The notes under the pieces were generated by a model that saw nothing but the letters and a program-made list of their open reading frames with translations, searched no databases and had not been told where the DNA came from. DNA of 64,000 bases from Hevea brasiliensis (Eukaryota > Streptophyta > Magnoliopsida > Malpighiales > Euphorbiaceae). Below, in pieces: positions 23,151 through 34,783 of this stretch. The translations under genes and the position numbers were made by a program. The DNA lies in the NCBI RefSeq assembly GCF_030052815.1, contig NW_026614698.1:1-64000 (forward strand), read 5' to 3'. How positions within the stretch are numbered: position 1 is the first letter of the stretch; each line of letters begins with the position of its first letter.

Positions 23151-24500
23151 AATCAAAGAGATTTAGCAATCTGATAGAATCTGATAGGCTTTGTAGCCCT
23201 TGGGTTTGCACAGCTTTATGTAATTTTTCTTGCCAGCGGTCTAGCAAAGAGTAGAAGCTGGCAGCGCTGATCCTCTTTTCCTCATTTAGAAGTTTTTAAA
23301 CCCTTTAATCTATATTAACCTATGAGCCTTAATAATGGTGTAATTTTTATAATCATCCTGAATTAGCCTGTCTCTAAACTTTGTCTTGCATATTATTTTT
23401 TTCTTAATTTTAATTTATTATTAAAAAAATTTTAAATTTTAATTTTATTTTAAAAAAAATTATTTAACCTGCAATAGTAGATTTTCAAAATAAAAAATTC
23501 ATTTAAGTCACAATATAACATCCACAAATACGATTTCAGCATTTTTCAGTGATGAGTAAATTTTCCTTATTTATAAAAAATAGATCATCATTATGGTATT
23601 AATATTTTTGTAATAGGTCTAAATAATGATTAAAAAAGGCTGATATTTTTTAAGTATGAGAAAAAAAGGGGTAAAAATATAATGTTGTTATCTTTTTAAC
23701 CTGAAAACTTATTATAATAGGTTTACAGCAGTTAAAAGAATTTTTGTAAAATAAAAGTAAATGTTAAATATTTTTAAATAACAAATTAAAGTTAAGACAT
23801 AAAAATGAAATACGAGACACTATAAAAATTACCCCTTAATAATGCATAGCAATTACTGGTCAAAACAAAAATACTAGCTCATCTCAAAAGCTATGAAGTT
23901 TTGATTTAAATCTCAGTTAAATTAATTATATCAAGAACATAATATTATTGTGTGTATAATATATAATGTGCCACATTGTCTAGCTCATATGAAGATGAAA
24001 ATATCCTCGTTAAATTGAATTTTTGCATATAGATTCGTGTACTTTATATAAATACTTTAATTAATTTTACACTTATCTCAATACAAATATTTAATATAAT
24101 GGTAATTAAACTCGTTCTCATATGAGCTCGAGCCTATATTAGGTGCATCCAAAAATTAATTAATTAAAGCTCATATGTAGCCAATAATTAAATGTTAATA
24201 TTGATAATTGATCATGATTCTTTTTTCTATTTTGTATATATTTTTGGGAAAAATAAAAAAAAAATATTGTGATTGCGCGTTTTGACATATGAGGAACCAT
24301 TGTTTAATTTTTGTCATTTTAATATTTTATATTTTCCTCGGTTAGTAAATATGGTCCAAACTATTAGTTGTCATTAAATGACACTAACATAGCAAACATG
24401 TGATGCTAACATGGCGAACTTGTGGTGTTGACATGGCAATAAATGGCAGATGTGATGCCTATGTGGTGAATATGTGCAATGTGTGTTACCATGTCAGCAC
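23151..24500. other. AT-rich intergenic region, no gene seen
   Basis: Low-complexity AT-rich sequence upstream of the B3 gene. Near 24375-24495 it holds loosely repeated ACATGG/GTGGTG-type motifs (CTAACATGGCGAAC, GTTGACATGGCAAT), a weak minisatellite. Nothing coding is recognisable. Confidence 0.5.
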
Positions 24501-27500
24501 TGTCACACCCTATCTCTCTGTAAGGCATAACATGATCCCGTAGTATACCTAATGAATTACCAACTCCGTCTACTGATAACCCATTAAATACACTACAAGG
24601 GATTTTAAAAACTTTTCTTACTTCTTTTCTGATGGTGAGCACTATTTACGTGTATTAAAAACTTTGGTGAATCAAGTGAAACAACTAACTCATTTGGTTT
24701 ATTTGGAATTCCTGCAAAAATTTTGGCAAAGTGCCATCTGTATTTTGGACAAAACAGTTCTTCAGAAAACCTGTAAAAAACACACTTCAATATTTTTCCA
24801 AATCTCAACTCCAATACATTTCTCAACACAACAATTTATCAACTCAATTCCATAGAAATTTTTCAAAGTCTGAGATAAGGAAATATAATACAATTTTCAC
24901 AAGTCAAATAACTCATAATTAATTTACAACTTCAAGGTACAATTTGAATTTACAACTGCTCAAAACCAAAAACAAAATGTACATACAGTGTCATACATTA
25001 CAGCACAAAATGCAAAATATTGGTATACTCATTATACCAGGTAATCCCTCGCTGGATGTATATGCAGCCTAGTCTGCTGCCCTGTCTGTCTCTCTACTGC
25101 GGCGACAATAAAAGCTATCACGAGACAATGTCTCGATGGTGCACAACATTAACCAAATACAACTTTAAATCACAATTCATAAATCATATCAATAGTGGAT
25201 ACTTAAAACCATAGTCAAATTTAAGACAATAAAGGTCAATAAGAATTTAAACTCCATTTCTCAATATCACAATAGATTTTCATAAGTCAGGTCATGTTTG
25301 AATTCAAAAGACAGTATATGTCAATGAGAGTTTAAATCCATTTCACAATCTCTTAATACACATCAATAAATCACACGACTTAATCATGATCCATAGTTCA
25401 ATTCGTCCCAAAAGCCGATGGCTAATGAGGTATTCAATTCGTCCCAAAAGTCGATGACTAATGAGGAATAACATGGCTAGCTAGCAAAAATATGAGTACT
25501 CATCCAATTCGTCCTCAACAGCACACACCTCAACACTTGACTAGAGAGGAATTCAATTCGTCCCACTAGACAAGCTAATGAGGAATACAATCAATATACA
25601 TGATAGCTGTGGTTTCAAACCATTTCCAATGCTTTTAAATCAATAAGTATCCATCAATGTCATTCAAACAATTTTTCACAGTTACAAACCATTCACAATA
25701 TTTTTCAATCAATAAGTGTCCATCAAACACATTTCCACAATTTAAAACAATAATATACAAATAGTCAATATTTATTTCAATTGAAAATAATTCAAAAGAA
25801 ACAGTTGTTGTGCACAAACCTCTGATATTTGTCTCCTGGTCTTGACTCAGTATTTCTTTCCCTTTTGCTGAGTCCTTGTTAACTGAGAACACAATTTGAA
25901 GTGTTTCAGTGCTAAATTAATTTGCCTCTAACGATAATGTTCAATAAACAATTCACTGAATACCTTTATTTGCTTAATCACCTAATATACTGACCCTCGA
26001 TGCGTTTTAGGTAAATTAGATTTTAGTGTCATTAATATGTCACACTCGATAGGGTTTTAGGTTTGGTACGTTTTGCCAAACTCGTTTCCTTGTTTAGTGC
26101 ATTTTAATGCAACTTGCTGGATTCCGGGATACTGGTTTGACCTAGCCGGACGGCCTAGTTCCCTCGGTTTTCGGGTTTCGGTCAAAACTACAAACTTGTA
26201 GATCTATGTCTTATTGCACGCGGGGCAAAATTTCAGGTCAATCCGAGTTAAGTAGACCAAGTTATGGTCATTACACTATTGCTGGTCAAATGGCATCAAA
26301 TTAGGTCAATTTTAGGTCAATTTGGTCAACTTTGGTTCGGCCAGTTTTTGGACCCGAACTTGTGCAAGCTTTTTGACTTGCTTATGGTCATTTCTAGGCT
26401 TTGGTGTCTTCATAAGACTTGTAGGTATGGGTCTTAGCTATTCATGGTTAAAATTTGAGGTCAATTGGAGCTGTTTTGAGTGAGTTATGGCCTAAACACT
26501 CACTGCTGCCCAATTGGTCATTTTTCAGGTCCTAATTGCACCTAATCCGAATTGGTCATTTTCTTAGGTCACCTTGCAAGCAGAATTTTGGTATGTTTTC
26601 TCAATGAAAGTTGGCACATTTTGTGCCTAGTTTCACCTCCAATTGGTTTCATACCAATTGAGGTTACACATTTAAACTTATTGGTCTATTTGCACACTGC
26701 CCTCTATATGCCTTTCAAACCCCAATTCAAACACACATTTAACTTGCTCTACTTTAAATCCCCATACCTAATTCTGATTTTATACTATTCCATATTCATT
26801 TATCACTTCTTACTATGGTCAATTTGGACAGAATACAAATATTCTCAATACATCAAATACAACCCTAAACCACAAAGTCCAAATTTAGCAATATATGTAC
26901 ATAAATACACCTAATCATTACATATAATTTTCACTACTAATTTACATACACATTCATCAATTCTTCTATGTCAACATTCTGCCAACACTTCCATGAATAT
27001 ATACATTTATTCAAGTGTCCCCAAGCTGCCGAAAACCTTCTTCAACACCACATTGCCCTACAATTCATCAATTCTCATCCAAGTGCCAAAAATCACCATA
27101 TAAATATGAAGTAATTCACTAGGTTATTAAATCATCATGATCAACACCATTTCTCATCAATTATATGCACAAATATCTCATCAAATACATGACTCCATGG
27201 CTGTCCAAAATGAACACAACAATAACTCTTCAAACTCAAAAATTTTCTTCACAAATCCAACACCCATAAACATGCACACAAAACTTAACAAAGTTATCTT
27301 CAAAAATATGAACTTACCTTATGTTTGGAGCTTGTTAAACCTTGATTAAACTTCTCAAATTTAGTATCAAACTCTTCCTTGTGATGTGTAGACAAAGTTT
27401 CATGAAGGAACCTAAGTGATTTGGGGTTGAAATGAGGGATGGATCAAGCTTGCATGTAAACGCCCATGGAGTTTTTTCTTGGTTCTTCAATTCGGCTGGT

Positions 27501-28194
27501 TTGGTACAATGAAGAAGATGAATATTTCCGCTGGTTTAGTGGAGTTACAGCTGCCCTATTATGTGCTTATTTTATTCATTAGTGGTCTACTCATAAATTT
27601 AATCATATAATATGTTAAACTTTCACTTAATCCCACAATAACCCTTAATTCTCACTATTTACTTTAGGTACCACCAAATTAATTTTTCATTTTATTTTCT
27701 AAGTGTAATACTATTTATTTTTAATGGACATTTAGGTCAAAAGACAATTCGGGGTGTCAAATGACCATAATGCCTCTGTTCGGGTTACGTTCCCGATTTT
27801 TCGGTAACACCAGGTTTTGTCTGTTTTTCGATTTCTCACTTTTCTTTGTACTAATTATTTAATTTTTCTTTGATCTTTCTAATGATATTTATTCTTCAAT
27901 AAGGTTCTATTTAAGTTCTAAAAATGTTTTCCAGGGTTCCCATGATCGAGGAGCTAGTCAACGGTCCACGCCATGGTTCGGTCTGATCACCCATCGTTAG
28001 GTTTCCTACTTCTTAACTTGATCACATTTCTTTGCTATTATTTTTCCTTTTTTTTTCTTGTATTTTCTTTTCTTGTATTTCATTATTTTATGTCTCCTCA
28101 CTCATATTGAAGTGTAGTTCTAGGCATCCTAGCTGTCCGGACAACACTGGTCATTGGAGCAGCAGAACGCACTATCGAACTTAGGGGTGTTACA
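24501..28194 (-). repeat. 3' LTR of gypsy chromovirus B (3.7 kb)
   Basis: 3694-bp LTR from TGTCACACCC to GGGTGTTACA (plus strand), the same family as LTR A and related to LTR D. The sequence directly to its right is a polypurine tract on the minus strand, so this is the 3' LTR of a minus-strand element. Runs of GGTCAA, which is TTGACC on the element's own strand, cluster at 26284-26329. Confidence 0.9.
25397..25468. repeat. 36-bp tandem repeat in LTR B
   Basis: Two copies of a 36-bp unit starting TTCAATTCGTCCCAAAAG (25397 and 25433). LTR D has a 36-bp tandem repeat at the equivalent place (42014-42085) with related but diverged sequence; LTR A has one copy. Confidence 0.85.
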
Positions 28195-28210
28195 ATTCTC
28201 TCCCCCTTAA
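28195..28210 (-). other. Polypurine tract of element B
   Basis: The minus strand reads AAGGGGGAGAGAAT directly before the 3' LTR, the expected primer for plus-strand DNA synthesis. Confidence 0.85.
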
Positions 28211-29015
28211 AATAAATTTCGTCTCAAAATTTTACCTGGCATTAGTCTCGAGCAGTGTGGGTGCTGTCTCCTCATATCCTCTTCACGTTCCCAAGTAGCT
28301 TCCTGGCTGAATGATGGTTCCACGGACTTTAACCGTGTGTATCTGTTTGTTTCTCACCGCTTCACCTCATAAGCGGAATTTTTATGGGTTCTTCCTCATA
28401 TGAGAGGTCTGGATTTACTTCAATCTCTTCAACCGATTACATGAGATGGAGTCGATCTGTACCTCCTTAACATGGACACATGGAAGACACTGTGTATCTT
28501 TGCTAGCTCTGGAGGTAATGCCAACCGATATGCCAAAGGACCCACTCTTTCCAGAACTTCATATGGTCCGATGAAACGAGGACTCAGTTTCCCCTTTCTG
28601 CCAAATCTCATAATCCTCTTCTAAGGAGAAACTTTGAGGAATACCTTATCACCCACTGCGTACTCAATATCTCTTCTTTTCATATCAACATAGGACTTCT
28701 GACGGTCTGATGCAGCCTTGAGTCTATCTCTAATCAATCTGATCTTTTCCTCTGTCTGCTGAACAATTTCTGGCCCAATCATCTTCCTTTCACCTACCTC
28801 ATCCCAACATAGGGGAGTTCTGCACTTTCTACCATACAAAGCTTCATATGGAGGCATCCCTATGCTTGATTGGTAGCTGTTGTTATAAGCAAACTCAATC
28901 AAAGGCAAGTGTGTATCCCAACTACCTTCAAATTCAATCACACAAGCCCGTAGCATATCCTCCAATATCTGAATAACCCTCTCAGACTAGCCATCTGTCT
29001 GTGGGTGGAATGCTG
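28211..29015 (-). pseudogene. Integrase C-terminus and chromodomain, element B (left of C1)
   Basis: 3' end of pol on the minus strand. 28621-28965 reads as integrase core end and linker (IEFAYNNSYQSSIGMPPYE, LYGRKCRTPLCWDEVGER). 28429-28611 carries the GPY/F-type module (RFIGPYEVLERVGPLAYRL, HSVFHVSMLRRY). 28240-28330 gives a chromodomain tail (QEATWEREEDMRRQHPH), which marks the element as a chromovirus. Stops and a frameshift separate the parts. The integrase is cut at 29015 by copia element C1 and resumes at 38510. Confidence 0.9.
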
Positions 29016-31113
29016 TGTTAGTAGTATGCCCTAGAGCATATCATTTAGTATGTATCTTGTATATATTTTTAATAATAAAAGGCATTTCCACTTTTCCGTT
29101 TACATAATATATTTATATGTAATAGAAAAGGTCCATTGATATTTTGTTAGAAATATTATTCTTAAGTTGTTAAGAATATGAGTGACAATATTTCTAGCAC
29201 AAAGTATCATAAATAGGTTCACAATCGAGGATACTTCATAATAAGGACATGACTTATCCAGAAAGATTGTATTCATGTTTGTTCCCAAGTTATTTATATG
29301 AGATATAAATAAGATGGAATGGTGAGTCTCATGCCATATAACAAACTTGATAGGCACTTATAAATGATAAGTAGGCCGAACCAGTGACACTTATGACAAG
29401 CACATGGAGTTTACTCTTGTCAATGTTTTGTCATAAATCATATCATTGCATATAATCTTTAGACTGAGATAGCAGGTTATCTTGTATATAGGTAGTTTGA
29501 GTTTGATATTGCTTTCATACTTGTACTATGTATGGGTATATGGGCATGTGTTGGCTCGCTAGTTATATATGGAGGTAGGTGTTGATCAAGATGGAATCTG
29601 TTCCTCTAAGTAAATAGAGTTAAAATCCTATGTTCATTTAATTGTTCTTGATGTTTCAAGTTCTGGCCAGACAGATAGATTTATTCGAAAGAGTTTCTGA
29701 TGAGAAAATCTTTTTAATCAAGAACTGGAATTAAAAGAGAACATAATATTCATAGTAAATGGAGTTTGACATAAACCATGACTCCAGCTTGAGTTGGGAT
29801 TTTGTAACAGAGAGATTCTAGTGCATGGTAACATATGATTATAGGTTCATTTAAGGTAAACCTTATTACTAATTGGGTGGCCATGGCATGCTATGCTAGG
29901 TGTTAACCATGGTCTATGAGGTTCATAAAATGATTTAGAGAAATCATTTATGGTAAGAAAGAGTTATGATGATATTAAGAGTTGATATCATGTCTCATTG
30001 CCAATTAGTGATGAGCCTAGTAAGTCACACACATACACAAGTTATCACCTATTTAAATATGATTTAATTAATTAATTAAAGAGTTTAATTGTTTAATTAA
30101 ATAGATTTGGTTTGCAATTAAATTGCAAAGTCCCTAGCATGACTTGAAACCAAATCTAGATTATTGGATGTGTAGTATAAATTAAATTTATATTTAAAGT
30201 GTTTAAATATGAATTTAATTGATGAGAAATTAATTAATAGAGATTAATTAATTAATTTATATTTGATATAAATTAATTAGAAGAAGAAAATAATTATTTT
30301 GGGTTAAGAACTCAAAATTAAGACACAAGGGCATTTTGGTCATTTCACGATTGTGACACGTGGCACCATGAGATGGTGACACATGGCATAACACATAAGC
30401 TTGCCAAATATTTTTAATCATGTAAGATGATTAAAATCAAGATTAAATATAGGTTTGACACTTGGCACAATGTGATTGGGTCACTTAAACCTAGAGCTAA
30501 TCAAAAGGTGACATGTGGCTAGGGTTTAATGTGTTAACCTAGCTATTTAAGTGTGGTTATGAAAGAAAACATAACCAGCAGCCTCTCCTCTCAATTGTCA
30601 CGCCACTTTGAGCCTCTCCAGCTATTTCTCTTCATCTCTCATCAATTCAAAGAGATTAGCCATCAATCTCTTGAATTAAGAACACTAGAAATTGTTTCTA
30701 GTGTCCTGTTTACATCTCTAATCTCTTAAAAGGCAGAACTTGAATTTCTAATTAATAGAAAAGGCTTTAGAAGCTGTTCAAGGGCTGCCATAGGTGTTCT
30801 TGGTGTGGACAAGCTAGAGGGACAACATCTGGTGTCCTGAAGACGAATCTCAAAGGCGCAGACACGCTGCAGCACATCAAGAGGTTAGTGTAATCGTTCT
30901 TGATTTAATCTAGGGTTCTAAAATTAATCTGATTAATTTTAAAATCTTAAATGGCAAATACAGATCCAAAAACATATTAAAAGAGTTTTAATATGTTGTT
31001 TATCATTGAAATCAAATAGATAAAAATAAATCTTGCATGGTGCATGTGACCCTAGGTGAAAATTTTTGAATTCAATGGTATAATCTTGTGTTTTTCACGC
31101 TTCAGTTCCTTCA
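29016..31113 (+). repeat. 5' LTR of copia C1 (2.1 kb)
   Basis: 2098-bp LTR. Near its downstream third it has a probable TATA box, CTATTTAAGT at 30543-30552, followed by a CT-rich leader. It matches the four other LTR copies in the window closely, differing mainly by small indels. Confidence 0.93.
30543..30552 (+). promoter_or_regulatory. Probable TATA box in the 5' LTR of C1
   Basis: CTATTTAAGT, conserved at the same position in the other copia LTR copies (for example 50100-50109 and 53890-53899). About 560 bp upstream of the LTR end. No start site can be proved from sequence. Confidence 0.4.
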
Positions 31114-31115
31114 AT

Positions 31116-31127
31116 TGGTATCAGAGC
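31116..31127 (+). other. Primer binding site (tRNA-iMet), copia C1
   Basis: TGGTATCAGAGC two bases after the 5' LTR end, complementary to plant initiator methionine tRNA. Confidence 0.93.
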
Positions 31128-31379
31128 CACTATATTTGCCATTTAGATTGTTGATTATATAATTTAATTGTGTGTTTGATCATGAGATCAAGAGATTCAT
31201 TGCTGGTTGGATCATGAGATGTGGCGTCACACATGGTGAAGCCACCATTGGTGGCGGCAACAATGGTTCCTTGGATGGTTCAAGGTTTGGCTTTTAATTC
31301 TGCAATTGTTGTATGATCTAAGGCCTATTCTTTGACTAATTAAAGTGTTTAATTAGTTGTTTTAATCACACAATTAAAT

Positions 31380-31721
31380 TATGATTCAAATCAGAATTTT
31401 AAAAATTGTTTGAATGTGATTCAAATCTGAATTTTAAAAGTTGTTTGAATGTGATTCAAATCTGAATTTTTAAAGTTGTTTGAATCATATTTAAATCTGA
31501 TTTTTTAAAATTGATTCAATAAAATTCAGATCTGATTTTTTAAAAAAATATTTGAATGTGATTCAAATCTGATTTTTAAAAAAATGTTTGAATGTGATTC
31601 AAATCTGAATTTTTGAAGTTGTTTGAATGTGATTCAAATCTGAATTTTTAAATTTGTTTGAATGAGATTCAAATCTGAATTTTAAATTTATTTGAATCAT
31701 ATTCAAATCTGGATTTTTAAG
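31380..31721 (+). repeat. Minisatellite in the copia leader (C1)
   Basis: About ten units of roughly 34 bp with the core GTGATTCAAATCTGAATTTT between PBS and gag. The unit contains TTTGAAT and ATTCAAA, so each copy can pair with itself. The same array with ten units is present in C3 (54715-55056). Confidence 0.9.
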
Positions 31722-32895
31722 TTGAATATGAGATATTCAATTTAATTTAAGTATGTATGTTTTATTTAATTGTTAAATAGTGATATGCATGATGGATGAT
31801 CATGGACTATAAAAGACCAATGTGATTGGATTTATTTCTTTTATGTTTCTTTGGGATTGTAAATTAATTAATTTATTTTAATTTATTTTGGGCATGTATT
31901 ATTAAGTTTGTAATAATTTTTGGGTTGTAATTTCATTTATTTAAGTTCTTGTAAATTCGCCTTGGTATTCCAAGGATTACTATGTAATATTGGATTGCAA
32001 GAAGTTCAAGAAGGTCAAGAGTATTGGTGGGACCAGTGGGAGGAATTCAAGATCAAGTGTTGATTATGTACTCCTTCAGCAACTCTTGTAAAATGAATGA
32101 ATGAAATGCACCTAGGAATACCCTGATTCAATTCTTGGTGGCTCAGAATTGAATCCCTTAGAAAGTCCATGATCAAACCATATTTCTTGCTTATCCATGA
32201 ATGCATGAGATGTATGGGAATGTATGCAATTATATGATATATGCATGCTAAATGGATAATGTGCAAAGTGAGACCTTAATAGTAATTAGGATGGCTATAA
32301 AATCTTCCAAACAAATGATTAAGTTGGAAATGGTATAATTAAAGTAATTATAACATAAGCCCTCCATTGGGGCAATTATTTTAAGAAATTTTAAATAGTT
32401 GCATAAGATGCAATTTATTTAAGAGATTTTCTTAAGAATAATTGTTAAGCATGAATGTTGTAAATATGTAAATGGTTTGTTGGCCAATATTGGATGTACT
32501 GAGGACATTAAAATTATTTGCATAATTGCTGCTCAATGGGATCAACTTAACTAATGCAAGATAAGCCAATAATGGATGTACCTGAGATTTTGAGCATTAG
32601 GGGCTAGGTAAAGGATTGAACCTCACATGAGATGTGATGGGCAAGGAGTTGCTCACTTATAGTTTATTGTAATTCCAATAATGGATGTACCTGAGGATGA
32701 TCAATAGAATTATAAGAATTCAATCACCCACTAGAAATCCATCCAACTAGGATTTAGTTTTACCTTTGGAAGTGTAGGATTCGCTAAGTTAGTGGGAGGA
32801 CCAATTTGATTAAAAGACCATAATCATTTTGGTTAATTACATGATACATTTACCAATTAATCTAGTTATTTTCTGCAGTTAATTTTCTGATAAAA

Positions 32896-33660
32896 ATGAG
32901 CACAAAACAACCACCACCATCAATATCCTTGCAAGCATACTTGATCACAACAGTTGACGGACCTAATCATGCGATTGGCTAAGAAATTTGAAACTTGTCC
33001 TAAACCTTGAACATATAGGATATGTTCTAGATTCAAATGTTCCTGGTCCCTTACCTCCAGAGGCCACACAAGAGGAACATGAAACTTTGGACAAGTGGAA
33101 GGAGCATGATATGAGAGCTAAGTGTTACATGCTTGCTTCTATGAGTAATGAGTTACAGAAGCAACATGAGAACATGCAGAGTGTGAGTGAGATCCTCCTT
33201 CACCTACAAGAGTTGTATGGTGAGCACAGCAGGAATGCTAGGTATGAGATATCTGAAGGCTATTACGTATGAGGATGTCCGAGGGACGAATGTTGGGGAT
33301 CATGTCCACAAGATGATTCGGTGATTGAGCGGTTGGAACATCTTGACTTCAACATAGATTTCCAACTACAAACGGATTTGATCCTTCAGTCCCTTCCTGA
33401 GTCTTTTGGGAATTTTGTGACAAATTTCCATATGACTAAACAGGAATGCACCTTAGCTGAATTACTCAACATGCTGGTTATTGCCCAAAAGAATATGCCA
33501 GGCAATAAAGGAAAAAAGGTAGCTTTGGTTGCATCTTCTTACTGTGGAAAGTCCAACAAGAAGAAGGGCAATAGGAAAAAGAAACCTCGATTCTGGTCCT
33601 TCCAAGAAAATAGCTAAGCGAGAAAAGGAAGACTAAAGGCGATAAAGGCAAAGGAAAGTG
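32896..33660 (+). pseudogene. Copia Gag (UBN2-type), element C1
   Basis: Gag structural protein. The start is the ATG at 32896, just after the leader. Recognisable blocks are LNLEHIGYVLDSNVPGPLPP, LDKWKEHDMRAKCYMLASM and LQELYGEH (32988-33272), then LEHLDFNIDFQLQTDLILQ and SLPESFGNFVTNFHMTKQE (33321-33617), ending in a Lys-rich segment before the zinc knuckle. Frameshifts lie near 32970, 33230 and 33600. The copy in C3 is better preserved between 56605 and 57015. Confidence 0.9.
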
Positions 33661-33745
33661 TTTCCACTTGCCCGGGAAAGTGTTTCCATTGCCAATAGGA
33701 AAGTGTTTCCATTGCCGATGAAAGTGTTTCCAGCGGCGGTATAGC
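33655..33745 (+). repeat. 23-bp tandem repeat replacing the zinc knuckle end (C1)
   Basis: Four successive copies of AAAGTGTTTCCA(C/T)TGCC-type sequence, period about 23 bp. The first copy encodes the KCFHC start of a CCHC knuckle; because 23 is not a multiple of three, every extra copy shifts the frame and the second half of the knuckle is lost. C3 has three copies. Confidence 0.85.
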
Positions 33746-33766
33746 AATCTAAAAGAATACAATGCC

Positions 33767-34600
33767 ATGGTGAAAACCAACTCAAGTTCAAAATATATTT
33801 GGCACTTAAAGTTATGTCATGTTGCAAAAGATAGGATTGCAAAATTGGAGAAAATGGGGATTCTATCCTCATTGGGCTCTGAGCCTACTCCAACTTGTGA
33901 ATCTTGCCTTCAAGGCAAAATGACTAGATCACCCTTTGTTGGACAAGGGCTAAGAGTGAAAATATTTTGGAACTAATACATAGTGATGTATGTGGTCCAT
34001 TTAAAGAAATGGCTAGAGGGGCTTTCATTATTTTATTACCTTTCTTGATGATAAATCAAGGTTTGGGTATTTGTATTTGATGAAATACAAACATGAATCC
34101 TTTGAAAAGTTTAAGGAATTTAAATCTGAGTAGAAAATCAAACGGAAAAGTATTAAAGCTCTTGATCGGATCGTGGAGGTGAATATTTGAGTCTTGAATT
34201 TGATGAATACTTGAGAGAGCATGGCATTGTTTCTCAGTGACTCCTCCAGAACGCATACAATTGAATGGTGTATCTCGAAGGAGAAATCGTACCTATTGGA
34301 TATGGTACGTAGTATGATGAGCTATCTTGATATGCCAATCTCCTTTTGGGGATTTGCATTAGAATCGACTTTATATATTCGAATAGGATTCCATCAAAAT
34401 CGGTTTCTTCCACACCTTATGAGATATGGCATGGAAGAAAACCAAGTCTTAAGCATGTTAAGATTTGGGGTTGTCGACTTATATCAAAAAGTGAATCTTG
34501 ATAAATTGGAGACCGGATCGGAAAGAGGTCGATTTGTTGGATATCCAAAAGATAGTTTTGGATATTATTTTTATTTGCCTACTTCACAAAGGTTGTGATA
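33767..34600 (+). pseudogene. Pre-integrase and integrase core, element C1
   Basis: The pre-integrase domain reads SSKYIWHLKLCHVAKDRIAK and CESCLQGKMTRSPF (33767-33976), with the His and Cys residues of the zinc-binding module. The integrase core follows in broken frames, with HSDVCGPFKEMARG near 33975, the region equivalent to the RSDRGGEYL motif of C3 near 34165, and the downstream RFVGYPKDSFGYYFY segment at 34500-34590. Several frameshifts and stops; not a working integrase as read. Confidence 0.87.
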
Positions 34601-34783
34601 AGTAGAGATGCCACATTTCTTGAACAGTTTGTTCAAGAAGGAGGCAAAGGAAGGCAAATAGAGTTAGAATTGGAGAATTACGACCAACCAGCATCAGATG
34701 GATATAGATCCATCTAGTCAACCTATACCCATTGATGAAACATCTACAAATTCCTCGTAGAATAACTGGTATCTCACCCACCG

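Noticed and set aside
24375..24495. Loose ACATGG/GTGGTG repeats upstream of LTR B
   Set aside because: Too irregular to define a unit or function; noted only as a weak minisatellite.
26552..26914. 120-codon plus-strand frame
   Set aside because: Antisense within LTR B with no motif; the equivalent region in LTR A is not open.
29100..29357. 85-codon minus-strand frame present in four of the copia LTR copies (also at 36509, 48650 and 52447)
   Set aside because: It is open in several copies only because the LTRs are near-identical; it is antisense to the element, has no recognisable domain, and is broken in the 3' LTR of C3.
31380..31721. Regular repeat array that could be mistaken for a CRISPR
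   Set aside because: Units are adjacent with no unique spacers of even length, and the array is part of a copia leader in a plant genome.
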